From the NCBI GenBank assembly GCA_014695255.1, contig JACJNX010000018.1:1-64000 (forward strand): a stretch of 64,000 nucleotides of DNA, written 5' to 3'. The DNA is from Cyanobacteria bacterium FACHB-63 (GTDB lineage Bacteria; Cyanobacteriota; Cyanobacteriia; Leptolyngbyales; Leptolyngbyaceae). The position numbers were made by a program, and so were the translations under genes. This document shows positions 54,887 through 64,000 of the stretch, piece by piece (the stretch's first letter is position 1; every line of letters begins with the position of its first letter). Under the pieces are notes generated by a model that worked only from the letters and a program-made list of their open reading frames with translations, was not told the DNA's origin and ran no database searches.

Positions 54887-55201
54887 TCAGTGATCGCACT
54901 CTTCAGTCTCATTGGGTAAGCGATCGTAAAACCCTTGCCACACTCCCGGCATTTCCATTGCTGCGATCGGGTTGGGATTGATGGCGCGTCTACCCATTCG
55001 TTTCGTCGAAGTGGCATCACCAATTTGCACAAGCAAGGATATGCCTCCCATAAAATCGCGCAAATAGGTGGACATCGGGATATTACAAACGTTTCCCATT
55101 ACATCGGCTGATCCGTTGCATTGAAGGGCATCAAAATTGCTGAAATTCCTATAGAGAGAATCTAAAACCGTTGCATTTTTAAGACTGTCTTGATGAGACA
55201 T
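54887..55201 (-). CDS. Hypothetical 104-residue protein downstream of drmC
   Basis: The frame starts 23 bases inside the end of drmC and encodes a protein with no membrane segment or recognised domain. Blocks such as GRRAINPNPIAAMEMPGVWQGF look conserved rather than random. It may be a cyanobacterial add-on to DISARM, or unrelated. Confidence 0.5.
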   Translation of the reverse strand: MSHQDSLKNATVLDSLYRNFSNFDALQCNGSADVMGNVCNIPMSTYLRDFMGGISLLVQIGDATSTKRMGRRAINPNPIAAMEMPGVWQGFYDRLPNETEECDH

Positions 55202-55994
55202 CTATCTGTTTCAGTTTTGATCTCTCAACAAGGCTTTCAAACTGAGAGCAGAGTCCCTTTGCTACTGCCGAATCTTCTAATAATACGCCTGCCTCAATAT
55301 TGCGCTCATGTGCTGCCTCTGTAAAATTGGCGGACGTTACCAAAATACGCTCCTCGTCCACCACCACGCATTTAGCATGTAGGCAGGCCTTCGTTTCTGT
55401 TCCTTTTTCCAATGATCGTGGGTCATAGAATACTTCTGGTAAGCGGTTTCCAACCCAAATATCTCTACGAAAGATAGCTGTAAACCGTTGCAGTAAGGCT
55501 ATTTCTGGTTCGTCATTACCATGAGGACGGTGGATGTTTAGAAACATCCGTACTCGCAGCGATGGATTAGTATCCATACGGCATGCTAGACCCTCAAAGA
55601 GAGTACGCGCTTTCTCGCCCCGGTCGATCGCGAAACTCGAAATCAGCACACTACGTTTCGCAGTGCTAAATAACTCACGGACAACAACTGCTGTGTCACG
55701 GCTCAAGGAACCAGCAATTTCCTGTCCTGTCCATACTAATTCGACGCGATCGTGCATCTGTTGAGCCATAGCTCGTTCTGCTGCCAGCAGATTTAAGGTA
55801 TAGGCAATATGAGTGGGAGATGTTCCTATCGCACTCATGCGATTCAGTTCATCCACGACCTCTCGACATAGCCCTTTGGGAACGTGGCTCTCAAGGGCAG
55901 GCACTGAGTAAGGTGCGTGTAACCTTCCCGTTTCAAGCGCGGCGGCTATCCCTATTAAAGCTGGTCGGCTGAGCTTGAGTAAGGTTGACATCAC
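55179..55994 (-). CDS. drmC: DISARM phospholipase D-type protein DrmC
   Basis: This 271-residue protein has one PLD motif, HAKCVVVDEERILVTSANFT (His-x-Lys with downstream Asp, Ser and Asn). DrmC is the PLD-family member of DISARM, present in both classes, and is dispensable in some tested systems. The gene overlaps drmB by four bases (ATGA). A single PLD motif implies a dimeric active site. Confidence 0.9.
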   Translation of the reverse strand: MMSTLLKLSRPALIGIAAALETGRLHAPYSVPALESHVPKGLCREVVDELNRMSAIGTSPTHIAYTLNLLAAERAMAQQMHDRVELVWTGQEIAGSLSRDTAVVVRELFSTAKRSVLISSFAIDRGEKARTLFEGLACRMDTNPSLRVRMFLNIHRPHGNDEPEIALLQRFTAIFRRDIWVGNRLPEVFYDPRSLEKGTETKACLHAKCVVVDEERILVTSANFTEAAHERNIEAGVLLEDSAVAKGLCSQFESLVERSKLKQIDVSSRQS

Positions 55995-57850
55995 TGCCCT
56001 CCAACCTCAAAAAACTCTGCCCCCAGACCCTCAACTGTATCCGTTACCAGTGCCCGATCCAGAAATTCATTGCGGCGCTCACAGGAAGGTTCCGCAATCA
56101 ACAGACAACCATGGCAGGCAGCGCCATGCAGAAATCGATCTTCCTGTTGGTTGTTGGGTTGATGTTGAGCACACACTGGGTCGTTTGAGCAAAGCTTGCC
56201 GATCTCCAAAGCGTTCATCAGGTGGTATTCAATCCGTTTCCCGACCTGAACCAAACCACCCAGCGTACCCTCAGACCCAGAAGTGCCTGTGTACAGCAGA
56301 ATGCCGTAACCTGATTCTCCTGTATAAATGCGCTCTCGAATCGCACTGGCTGCATAACCGCATTCCAGGGAAACGGCGGTAATCAACAAATGTGATAGGG
56401 AATGCAGCATAACGTAGGGTAACCCAGGGAACTTGGCTTTGTCTGGGTCAAGTCCTCGTTGATTACGCCATTCATCAAAGCCTTTGTAGAGACTCTGGCC
56501 CCGTTTCTGAACAGCATCCCGTTTAAGCCAATGCTCGATCGCTCCCTTTTTGAAAGCAATGAAAACGCCTTCACCCTTGTTCTCAATGGCAGGCACCCAA
56601 GTTGGCTCGATGTCCAGCTTGGCAAGCTGAACATCCAGAGACAATTCTCCATCAACATCTGGCATGGCTGCTTCAAACCGGGTAAACCCAATTTGAGCGA
56701 TGACCTCTCGCAAACGATGCACTAAAACAATGCGATCGATTCGGGAGTTCAGAAGCGGGCTGAGTCCATTCAACGGGCGGGTGCGAGCGTAAAAGTTGCC
56801 CTCCGGCACATCCTCACCGACTTCATCGGGTTGGGAGAGCAGGGTTTCAATCTCAACCTGTTTGATGCTTTTTGGCTTGTCGAATGAACCGCGTTGGCGA
56901 CGCTTCACTTCTGCCCAGACTGCTTCATCGTTGAAGCCTTCGATCGCAGTAGCTACCTTTTGCTTTTTGCGATCGCGTTGAACGTCACCAACAGCTTCAG
57001 CAAATTGCAGAAAATCTTCGTAGACTAGTTCAACGGCCTTTCGCAGCGCTTCGTCGGAGTCCGGCAATGAAATGACGCTCAAGACTTGAGCAAAGTAAGC
57101 GTTACTGGCTGACCTTACCAAAAGGCGATTAAACTCTGGTTTGCCGGTTTTTTGAGACACACATAGTTCTTTCGCCACCGGACCGAGCCAGGGACGATGG
57201 CCATCACAGGAACCCAGAACTTTGCCGTTTGGGACGGTGGCATCGGAGAGGGGACGACGGGCTTTACAGGCTTCGCAGCGAATGAAAATATCTACGAAGT
57301 CATTTCCTGAACCCCCTTCATCCAACCAAAGTTGCCCTCGACAAGTCTTATTGGGGCTGTCATTGTGAACAAAGCGATACCAGTCAATATCGCTGATATG
57401 CCCGTTAACGCAGGCCTGAACGAAACGCACCGGAACAACGGGTACCTTCTTTCGTTCCAGGGTGAGATACTTTCCTTTCACCAGGCTGCCCCAGGGTAAG
57501 AGCGGACGGGTGCGATACTGCCGACGGTTAGGAGCTTCCCAAAACTCTTCAACCTGTGCCAGAAACCAGACCGGGAAAACAAATGAGGTGATGCCGCTCT
57601 GGGCTGCTTTAGGGTCTTGCTCATCCACGGGCGGGGCATACATAGCAACTTGGTTGACGTTTAGCAGTTCGCTGACACGCCCTGCTAAACGATCTTCATA
57701 AATTCGACGGCGATTGCCCCTCCAGTGGTTCAATCCCCCAATCAAGATGGAGTGATTGGGTAGATCGACCATTGCTCCAGGACCAAAGGTGGAAATAATC
57801 TGGCTTTGTCGAATCTCTCCAGAGGGCGGTCGTTTACTCTTTGCTTTCAT
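55991..57850 (-). CDS. drmB: DISARM DUF1998 protein DrmB
   Basis: This 619-residue protein has the DUF1998 block VMLHSLSHLLITAVSLECGY (residues about 490-510) with a zinc-binding Cys set (RCEACKARRP earlier, HGAACHGCLLIAEPSC late). DrmB forms a complex with the DrmA helicase and lets it load on DNA with a 5' overhang. ATG immediately follows the drmA stop, as in other DISARM loci. Confidence 0.93.
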   Translation of the reverse strand: MKAKSKRPPSGEIRQSQIISTFGPGAMVDLPNHSILIGGLNHWRGNRRRIYEDRLAGRVSELLNVNQVAMYAPPVDEQDPKAAQSGITSFVFPVWFLAQVEEFWEAPNRRQYRTRPLLPWGSLVKGKYLTLERKKVPVVPVRFVQACVNGHISDIDWYRFVHNDSPNKTCRGQLWLDEGGSGNDFVDIFIRCEACKARRPLSDATVPNGKVLGSCDGHRPWLGPVAKELCVSQKTGKPEFNRLLVRSASNAYFAQVLSVISLPDSDEALRKAVELVYEDFLQFAEAVGDVQRDRKKQKVATAIEGFNDEAVWAEVKRRQRGSFDKPKSIKQVEIETLLSQPDEVGEDVPEGNFYARTRPLNGLSPLLNSRIDRIVLVHRLREVIAQIGFTRFEAAMPDVDGELSLDVQLAKLDIEPTWVPAIENKGEGVFIAFKKGAIEHWLKRDAVQKRGQSLYKGFDEWRNQRGLDPDKAKFPGLPYVMLHSLSHLLITAVSLECGYAASAIRERIYTGESGYGILLYTGTSGSEGTLGGLVQVGKRIEYHLMNALEIGKLCSNDPVCAQHQPNNQQEDRFLHGAACHGCLLIAEPSCERRNEFLDRALVTDTVEGLGAEFFEVGGQ

Positions 57851-60800
57851 CTATTCGTCCTCCTCAATTTCAAAGCCATCGGGATTTCGTACCCACAGGT
57901 TAACTGTCTGCTCCACATCCCGCAGACTGCGTTGTGCTTTGAATTTACGAGCTTCCAAGGGCTGTCGCTCTAGCTCAGGATCGAGGGGGTCAAACAACAG
58001 CGGCGGCGCTTGCCCAACTTCCTGCTGATACTGGAGCATAATTTTCTGGCTGGCAATATGCTCCCAGGTATCAAGTAGACCGATAACTCGTCCTCTCACC
58101 TTTTGACGCAAAGCATCGGCTTCAGCAGCATCAAGTTCTTTGTCATGCATCTCGGCTCGTTGAGCAATCACATCGGCAACCGCTTCTAGATCCTTACGAT
58201 GTTGGAGGATGTCGATCGCCCGAAGGGGAGCCGTCATCCGGCGATCGCCCAAGCGGGCTAAAGCAACGGTAATGGCAGCAATGCCCCGATCAATGGCACG
58301 AGGCGAAAAAGGTGTGACGCTTGTCGCTTCTACTGCCCGATAAAAGGTCGTGTGCCATGACTGGAAACGTTCGTAGTGGGAACGATCGCGGGGGCGGTGG
58401 ACATTCAAGAGCGTGATGACTAAACCGGGTCGATTTTCATCTCGACCGACGCGACTAGTTGCCTGGATGTACTCAGCAGCTGTTTTAGGTTGCCCCAAGA
58501 CCACCATTAACCCCAGACGAGTAATGTCTAGACCGACCGAAATCATGTTGGTTGCCAGAGAGACATCTACGTGTTCCTTCTCCTGGAACGGAATTGCTAG
58601 ACGCCGTTTAGTATCAGCGACTTCGTTCGTGCTGACGCGGGAGGTCAACTCCAGAGGCAAGTCGCTAATTTTACGATCGGCAAAGGAACCTTTCGGCTCT
58701 CCCACCCGCTTACGTTGGCTGTACTGCGTCAGACGAGCATTCACCTCATCTTCCACAATCCGGCGGCTGCCACCCAGTTCCCGTAGTGAGTTGAAGTAGC
58801 CCAATAGGGTCATGTAGGGCTCAGCGGGATTACTGGGGTTTTTGCTACCACCTGCCAGTTCCCAATCTTTTTGGGCAGCACCCAGTAACGCCAAGTAGGT
58901 TCGCAGCAGCACTACCTTCAAACTACGCCCCTGTGCCGCAATGCCCATGTAGGTGCGGGCGTGTTTCTCCGCGGCAGGAACCGTTTTAGCAAAGAAGGAA
59001 TCACGGCGATCTGGTCCGGGCGGCGGAAAGACATCTACCCCATCCCGACCAAACAGGGCGCGAATCTGTTTCGTAGCCCGTCTAACCGTTGCAGTAGATG
59101 CCACGATTTTGGGACGAACCTGTTTCTGATTGGCATCGACAGATTGGGTGGAAAGGGCATCAATGGCAGTTTCGTATAGCCCCACCATCGTTCCTAAGGG
59201 TCCAGAAATCAGGTGTAGCTCGTCCTGAATGATCAGATCTGGTGGTGGGAGGGGTTTTCCGAGCGGTTGTCCCCGTACTGGTTGGCAGGAACCATAAAAG
59301 CCATCTTTGTCGTAATGCTCGACTCGTCCAAACAGCCCGCCTGTCTCGCCAACCCAGGGCAGGCTGGCGAACTTATCTACTGTGGCGATGATGAAGCAAG
59401 GCAATCGGCGATAAATCTGATCATCGACCGCTAATATTGGCAGTGAATGGTTGCCGGTAAAGGTGCACTGAGCCTGATTATCGGGTCGCTTTTTACGATT
59501 CATACAGGCAACCCGGAGTTCATTCGGCTGGTCTGGGTCAGGCAGCAGTTGAAAGGAGTTGCGAGTGAAGCGGGTACCACACCAGGGACAGTTTTCTAGC
59601 GGAATGGGAGAAGGCTTTTGTTTATCATTGTTCTGGTAGGCGATCGTCCGTGCCCGAGCGCTATTTTCGTCCTTATCGCCTTTTTTGCCCATTCGATTAG
59701 GGGTTGCTGCCTGACCCACCCATAGCCCAATCTCAAAGGGGTGCTTCCCTAATTTTTCGATGTCGTTCTGTCGCTCTAATTCAAGCGCACAGATGAGGGT
59801 TGCTGCCCGTCCAAGTTGATCCAGGGTAAGCAGCCGTAGGGTGTAGCGCATCAGCACGCTCAAGCCAGCCGAGTGAATGCTTGGGTCACGTAGTCGTCGC
59901 AGTACCAGGGTAAAGGCTGCCAGCCCCAGATAGGCTTCAGTTTTGCCGCCGCCAGTAGGGAAGAAGAGAAGATCTACCAGCTCCCGATCGCCCTGTTTTG
60001 GGTTGGCAATGCCAACGATGTTCATCAGCAGAAAGGCTAACTGGAACGGTCGCCACTGGGGAGCAGGCAAAGACTCTGGTGTGCTTCCTTCCTTGTCGTG
60101 GGTGAGCCGTTGACGAATGGCTGTAGCAACGGCACGGTTGGCGGTGCGGAAGGCTTCAAAGACCTGCGGGTCGTTCATCGCTTGTAGACCCGCTGCAATG
60201 CGCTGGTTAGCGATAACGGCTCGATTGAGTAGATCAGTTGCCGTATCGACGCGATGTTGGGGACTGCTGGGTGCTTTTGCTCGTTGCTCGATGATCCAGG
60301 CTGCGTAAGCATCTAAAAGTGGATGCAGCCGATCGCGTAAAGCGGCGGGTGTTGGGGCAGCCGCGAGACTTTCCATGCTTAACTCCACTTCAGGTAGTGG
60401 AGTGGCAATCACCTTTTCAACATCCGCAATGGGTATCCAGGCTGTCCAGACTTGGTAGCAAACCCCACCAGGCTCTACTAGGGCTATCGCCGAGACGTTG
60501 TGTCCTACGGCAAATTCATAATCATCCCGATATTGCAAGTCGGCAACGCGCTCATCCCAGTCTTCACCATTGCTACCGCGTAAGTCGGGGCGAGGAACCA
60601 GGGATTCTTCCGCTTTAATCATCAGCCTGGTTTGAAAGGCATGAGCGGCATCCGGTGCCTTGTTGGGGGCGGGACGACGCTGGTTGACCAGAAAGATTGA
60701 GACTGAGCGTGTACCTGGTGGTACCAGATCTTCTGACGATACGGAACGGACGGAAATAACCAGCTTCAGCCCTTTACTGTCTGGAATATCGATTTCTACG

Positions 60801-61276
60801 GGAGTGTCACTGACCTGAATGGGAACCGTGAGATCTGCATGACAAGCTGTTCGTTGCCAGGTTCCGACTCTAAGCGTGTTTTTGGATTCTTCCTCTGCTT
60901 TATTGGTGCTAAAAGGGTTGTAGTCTCCCCAGGAAACGGCAACATGCAGCGAGGACGTATGAGCAGCCAGTAAGAGACTCACGCCCATTGAAGAAGGGAA
61001 GAAGCCTTTGCGAGCAGGGGTTTTCTCAGGGACCGCTTCATCATCGCCAGCGCCGGGGCGACCAACGGCATCTAGTTCATCATCACCTGTGGGATCTGAC
61101 CGCACTTCCATCGGCGCATCGTAGGGCACCAAGAACCCGGTGAGATACCACTTGGAGGGGGGTTGAGGAATAATTTCTTCGGCGTGCACCAGATCGTCGG
61201 GAGTGGGTCCCACTAAATCCAGTTGCAGGGCGTCGATCAGGTGAGTGCGAACCTCAGCGGGAGCAGTAGATGACAT
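57851..61276 (-). CDS. drmA: DISARM helicase DrmA
   Basis: This 1141-residue superfamily 2 helicase has Walker A FFPTGGGKTEAYLG, Walker B DLIIQDELHLI, a motif V region SLATNMISVGLDI and motif VI YIQATSRVGRDE. A Cys cluster (NCPWCGTRF, and CMNRKKRPDNQAQC) probably binds zinc. DrmA is the core translocase of DISARM, in both classes. Length is typical, all motifs are intact. It begins 156 bases after the Uma2 gene ends. Confidence 0.94.
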   Translation of the reverse strand: MSSTAPAEVRTHLIDALQLDLVGPTPDDLVHAEEIIPQPPSKWYLTGFLVPYDAPMEVRSDPTGDDELDAVGRPGAGDDEAVPEKTPARKGFFPSSMGVSLLLAAHTSSLHVAVSWGDYNPFSTNKAEEESKNTLRVGTWQRTACHADLTVPIQVSDTPVEIDIPDSKGLKLVISVRSVSSEDLVPPGTRSVSIFLVNQRRPAPNKAPDAAHAFQTRLMIKAEESLVPRPDLRGSNGEDWDERVADLQYRDDYEFAVGHNVSAIALVEPGGVCYQVWTAWIPIADVEKVIATPLPEVELSMESLAAAPTPAALRDRLHPLLDAYAAWIIEQRAKAPSSPQHRVDTATDLLNRAVIANQRIAAGLQAMNDPQVFEAFRTANRAVATAIRQRLTHDKEGSTPESLPAPQWRPFQLAFLLMNIVGIANPKQGDRELVDLLFFPTGGGKTEAYLGLAAFTLVLRRLRDPSIHSAGLSVLMRYTLRLLTLDQLGRAATLICALELERQNDIEKLGKHPFEIGLWVGQAATPNRMGKKGDKDENSARARTIAYQNNDKQKPSPIPLENCPWCGTRFTRNSFQLLPDPDQPNELRVACMNRKKRPDNQAQCTFTGNHSLPILAVDDQIYRRLPCFIIATVDKFASLPWVGETGGLFGRVEHYDKDGFYGSCQPVRGQPLGKPLPPPDLIIQDELHLISGPLGTMVGLYETAIDALSTQSVDANQKQVRPKIVASTATVRRATKQIRALFGRDGVDVFPPPGPDRRDSFFAKTVPAAEKHARTYMGIAAQGRSLKVVLLRTYLALLGAAQKDWELAGGSKNPSNPAEPYMTLLGYFNSLRELGGSRRIVEDEVNARLTQYSQRKRVGEPKGSFADRKISDLPLELTSRVSTNEVADTKRRLAIPFQEKEHVDVSLATNMISVGLDITRLGLMVVLGQPKTAAEYIQATSRVGRDENRPGLVITLLNVHRPRDRSHYERFQSWHTTFYRAVEATSVTPFSPRAIDRGIAAITVALARLGDRRMTAPLRAIDILQHRKDLEAVADVIAQRAEMHDKELDAAEADALRQKVRGRVIGLLDTWEHIASQKIMLQYQQEVGQAPPLLFDPLDPELERQPLEARKFKAQRSLRDVEQTVNLWVRNPDGFEIEEDE

Positions 61277-61432
61277 AGATAGCCTGACAAGATGGGGGCA
61301 TTGCTACCAGAGTGCCCACAAACTCCGAGTAATCCCGGACGAATCACCGGAAGTTCACGAAGGGTTAATGAGGCGATCGCTCAATTTACTGAGCGCTCAT
61401 ACTTCTGCATCTAAATCAGGATTTATTTACTG

Positions 61433-62026
61433 TTAAAACTTGGCTGTCAGGATTTGAGTAACTGTCAGGTTGAGGTCGGGAAACGTGAAGGATTGTATGA
61501 GGTCATTGCCTCGAAATTCAGTGGAGTCGTAGAACTGATGCTCCAGGATGCAGAGGGTAATTTTTTCCTCTAAGGGATCGATGATCCAGTATTCGGGGAT
61601 TTCTAGCAGTCCATACTCAGAGCGTTTGGAGTGGTAATCGTCGGTTTTTGTAGAGGGGCTGACGACCTCGACGACCAGAATGGAGGGTGGCTCATTTAAG
61701 TTAATGACAATGACGGCTTCACGATCGCTCATCGCGTCCCATTGGGCGGTCATCAAAACGGTGACATCCGGAATGCGAGAGGTATCCCAATTTCGCCCAC
61801 GGGGAGAGCGGACACCAACCAGGGCAGGCAGCGGCACCCAGGGTTGACACGATCGCGCCAGTTCATCTTCAAATTGCCGGACAACGAAGCGAATGATTGC
61901 CCCATGTTTGCCAGTGCCTAGACTCATGGGTACAAGCTCTCCATCGACCAATTCGTAGCGGGTATCTGTGCTGTCGTCGTAAGCAAGATATTCCTCAAAG
62001 GTCAATTTTTGGGTCGCGATCGTCAT
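61433..62026 (-). CDS. Uma2-family PD-(D/E)XK endonuclease-like protein
   Basis: From the ATG at 62026 the product is 197 residues, starting MTIATQKLTFEEYLAYDD with TRYELVDGELVPM (Glu), RIPDVTVLM (Asp) and ILVVEVVSPSTK (Glu-x-x). These are the marks of the Uma2/DUF820 family, very abundant in cyanobacteria. Its function is unknown. It lies between drmMI and drmA, where DISARM normally has no gene. The open frame further upstream overlaps drmMI and is not used. Confidence 0.85.
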   Translation of the reverse strand: MTIATQKLTFEEYLAYDDSTDTRYELVDGELVPMSLGTGKHGAIIRFVVRQFEDELARSCQPWVPLPALVGVRSPRGRNWDTSRIPDVTVLMTAQWDAMSDREAVIVINLNEPPSILVVEVVSPSTKTDDYHSKRSEYGLLEIPEYWIIDPLEEKITLCILEHQFYDSTEFRGNDLIQSFTFPDLNLTVTQILTAKF

Positions 62027-62078
62027 AGGACTGCCTCGTGGTAGGAATTCACGATTCAGAGAGTGCTTCCAGTATAGA

Positions 62079-64000
62079 CTACGCCTTGAGGCCGGGAAGG
62101 GTGGGAGTCTCAAGTGTATTTTTGGCGGTTTTACCCTTAGCTTTTTGCCCTTTGCCGCTTTTCCCAGCTTGCTTACCGCCCAAAAGTTCTTGTTCGTAGC
62201 GTTCCTGGTTAAGAGCAAGGAGGCGGGCTAGCACTTCATCGTGGATAGTTTCGTTCCAGCGATAGCGGTAGGGCTTTTTGCGCTGACGTTTGGCGGAGGA
62301 TTCGTCGTCGTCCTCTTCCTCGTCTTCGTAGTCGAGCAGAAATTCGCATTGAGGTTGAAGGTCGTCCCAGCCATAAGCATCGAGGACGGCGCGATCCATT
62401 TCCTTATGCAGTTGGCGCAGTTGAAGGATATCGGGGTCGAATTCGTTGGGGTCGTGGAAGCGATTGTAGGTTTGGGTCAAGCCTTCGTTGTTGCGAACCA
62501 TCAATTCGGCACGAAATTCGTAGTAGCGTTTACCGACGGCTTCTAGATTAGCATCGGTTTCCCAGTTTGCGGGGAAGGGGAAGGTTTCAAAGCAGTCAGA
62601 GGGAGTGTATCTAAATCGCGTCTCAAGCGACGATCCAAAGAATTTTGCCCAAACCTCGTGAACACGAGCTTGCATTGATGCGAAATTTGTAAAACTTTCA
62701 TTTGCAAATACAGCTAATGCGTGAGAGAAAACGCTATTTGCTGGCAGAAAAACAAATGATAGATATTCAGAGTGAAGAGAGCAAACTAATGCTCGATCGT
62801 ACTCCGCGATCGCCCTAATCATTGCTGGTCTTTTATCTGCATACTGCCACCACCTAATACGCAAGGCATCTCGCTTCTGTAAATCTCGCTCAGGCTTGAC
62901 TTTATCCTTCACAATTTTCATTAAATCAGGATATTTCCACGCTTCCTCTTCACTCATGTCAAAGAAGTTAATGACATACCGATGGTGATTATGATTTGGG
63001 CTACTATTTACTTCTTCGCCACCAATATAAGGAAAAATGCGTTCCTGATTGCGTGAATCTTTTTCGATTAAGCGATACATTTCAGTAATAGGCGTTGCAT
63101 TAGGATTGGAATCATCAAAGGTGAAGCCCATACCTAGCACATAGCTGCCGATAAAGCTTTTATCAGCATTTTCTAACAATATTTTCGGGCTTTTATTCCC
63201 ACCTTTAGAAAACAGAAATCCAGAAATAAACTGAACTTCTTTCCCGTCTAACATCTTTGCTTGTTTGTATGACCCTTTGTAGAGATGAATCACACTTACT
63301 ACGATAGCTGCTTGCCCTACCCATTTCACCCGTTTACGAGCGTTGTAGATCGTGCCACCATGCTCACAAACCCAGCACAGTCCTGTGCTGCGCGTATCAC
63401 CCTGAGCAATCGTGTTTGTAGCAATCAAGCCAAAGCTACCGTCCTGGCGAAGTAACTTATGCGCTCGTCGAAAAAAGTATGCTACTAGGTCTGAATTACC
63501 ACTTGATTCGGGATAATGCTCCAATAGCCATGCCAAATACTCATTTCCAAAGTTTGTACTCACTTTTTTTCCACCCAAAAACGGTGGATTACCAATGATG
63601 CAATCAAACCCTGGATTCTCTCGCTCAAAGACTTCTAAAAATTCATCTTCCCAGTTGAATGGAATCACCGCATGTTTGCCAGTTCGCAACCGTTCTGAAA
63701 TTTGTAACACTTCTGAGGCATCAACCCAACCCGCTTCATAGCCAACTAACTTACCGCCATATTCCTGCTGTTTTTGCTGCCGCTCCTTGCGCGTTTTGCC
63801 CTCCAATTCCGCCTGAATGATGGCATCGGCAGTCAAAATTTCCCGTGCTGGGTTCACATCCAGTCTCTCGGCATCAAAAAGCTTGAGCTTTGCCAGAAAT
63901 TCCTGTAGCTTTGCATCCCGCTGCTTCTGGTTAACGCCCTCAAAAAAGGCTGACACCATTAAATCTGCTGCTAAGCGCGATCGCCAGAGCAAATCTTCTG
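62079..64000 (-). CDS. drmMI: DISARM class 1 adenine methyltransferase DrmMI, C-terminal part
   Basis: At least 637 residues are visible and the gene runs off the window end, so the N-terminus is missing. The N6-adenine methyltransferase motif IV appears as FDCIIGNPPFLGGKKV, followed by a target-recognition region (residues about 330-480 of the visible part) with SLETRFRYTPSDCFETFPFP. The tail is rich in acidic and basic runs. DrmMI marks self DNA in class 1 DISARM. With drmA, drmB and drmC following, the class is clear; drmD would lie beyond the window. Confidence 0.9.
   Translation of the reverse strand, partial: EDLLWRSRLAADLMVSAFFEGVNQKQRDAKLQEFLAKLKLFDAERLDVNPAREILTADAIIQAELEGKTRKERQQKQQEYGGKLVGYEAGWVDASEVLQISERLRTGKHAVIPFNWEDEFLEVFERENPGFDCIIGNPPFLGGKKVSTNFGNEYLAWLLEHYPESSGNSDLVAYFFRRAHKLLRQDGSFGLIATNTIAQGDTRSTGLCWVCEHGGTIYNARKRVKWVGQAAIVVSVIHLYKGSYKQAKMLDGKEVQFISGFLFSKGGNKSPKILLENADKSFIGSYVLGMGFTFDDSNPNATPITEMYRLIEKDSRNQERIFPYIGGEEVNSSPNHNHHRYVINFFDMSEEEAWKYPDLMKIVKDKVKPERDLQKRDALRIRWWQYADKRPAMIRAIAEYDRALVCSLHSEYLSFVFLPANSVFSHALAVFANESFTNFASMQARVHEVWAKFFGSSLETRFRYTPSDCFETFPFPANWETDANLEAVGKRYYEFRAELMVRNNEGLTQTYNRFHDPNEFDPDILQLRQLHKEMDRAVLDAYGWDDLQPQCEFLLDYEDEEEDDDESSAKRQRKKPYRYRWNETIHDEVLARLLALNQERYEQELLGGKQAGKSGKGQKAKGKTAKNTLETPTLPGLKA

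Noticed and set aside
57851-63992. Plus-strand frames over DISARM and terminase genes
   Set aside because: They are shadows of strong coding regions on the other strand, without start signals or family features.

Overview
The window is chromosomal DNA from a filamentous or Leptolyngbya-like cyanobacterium. The evidence is the very frequent HIP1 palindrome (GCGATCGC), cyanobacterial house-keeping gene neighbours, and a divergent small PsbH-like membrane protein. No taxon can be named from sequence alone.

Region 1 (1-1093) is the old downstream flank of glmS and holds only very small or broken genes. Region 2 (1094-26802) is a complete Tn7-like transposon of about 25.7 kb inserted 23 bp past the glmS stop codon, the classical attTn7 position. 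Its left end has three spaced TnsB-type sites and its right end has four abutting 20-bp sites. The ends are TGTAA.../...TTACA, and a 5-bp duplication survives with one mismatch (ACTAA/CCTAA). It encodes tnsA, tnsB, tnsC (split by a -1 frameshift), tnsD and tnsE. Its cargo is defence: a 42-repeat CRISPR array, an interference- and adaptation-complete type I MYXAN (dev-like, I-B group) cas operon with a Cas4-Cas1 fusion, a long prokaryotic Argonaute (pAgo) with a Cas4-like nuclease, and an XRE/ImmA regulator pair facing the pAgo operon across three operator-like palindromes.

The most interesting signal lies at 13150-13366, upstream of the cas operon. A stand-alone crRNA-like gene (degenerate repeat handle, 23-nt spacer, degenerate repeat hairpin, U-run) has a spacer matching 18 of 23 positions, with all seed positions except the flipped-out sixth, of a site at 13209-13231. 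That site abuts the -35 box of the predicted cas operon promoter. This looks like a CreR/CreA-type guide that would let Cascade repress its own operon. Repeat-like hairpins also sit in three intergenic gaps of the cas operon (before cas6, cas7 and cas4-cas1), as if Cas6 could process or sense the mRNA.

Region 3 (26803-47430) is ordinary core genome: glmS, a coiled-coil membrane protein, an MFS transporter, aspS, a GAF protein, an SbcD-like nuclease, a short RND pump, a phosphorylase and phosphate permease pair, fni, pyrR, a TPR protein, trmL, a LysM/M23 peptidase and tRNA-Met. Region 4 (47431-64000) begins just after that tRNA and is a second accessory island. It holds an HD phosphohydrolase, a phosphoribosyltransferase-like/nuclease-like gene pair, an orphan terminase pair, and a class 1 DISARM locus (drmC, drmB, drmA, an inserted Uma2 gene, and drmMI cut by the window edge).
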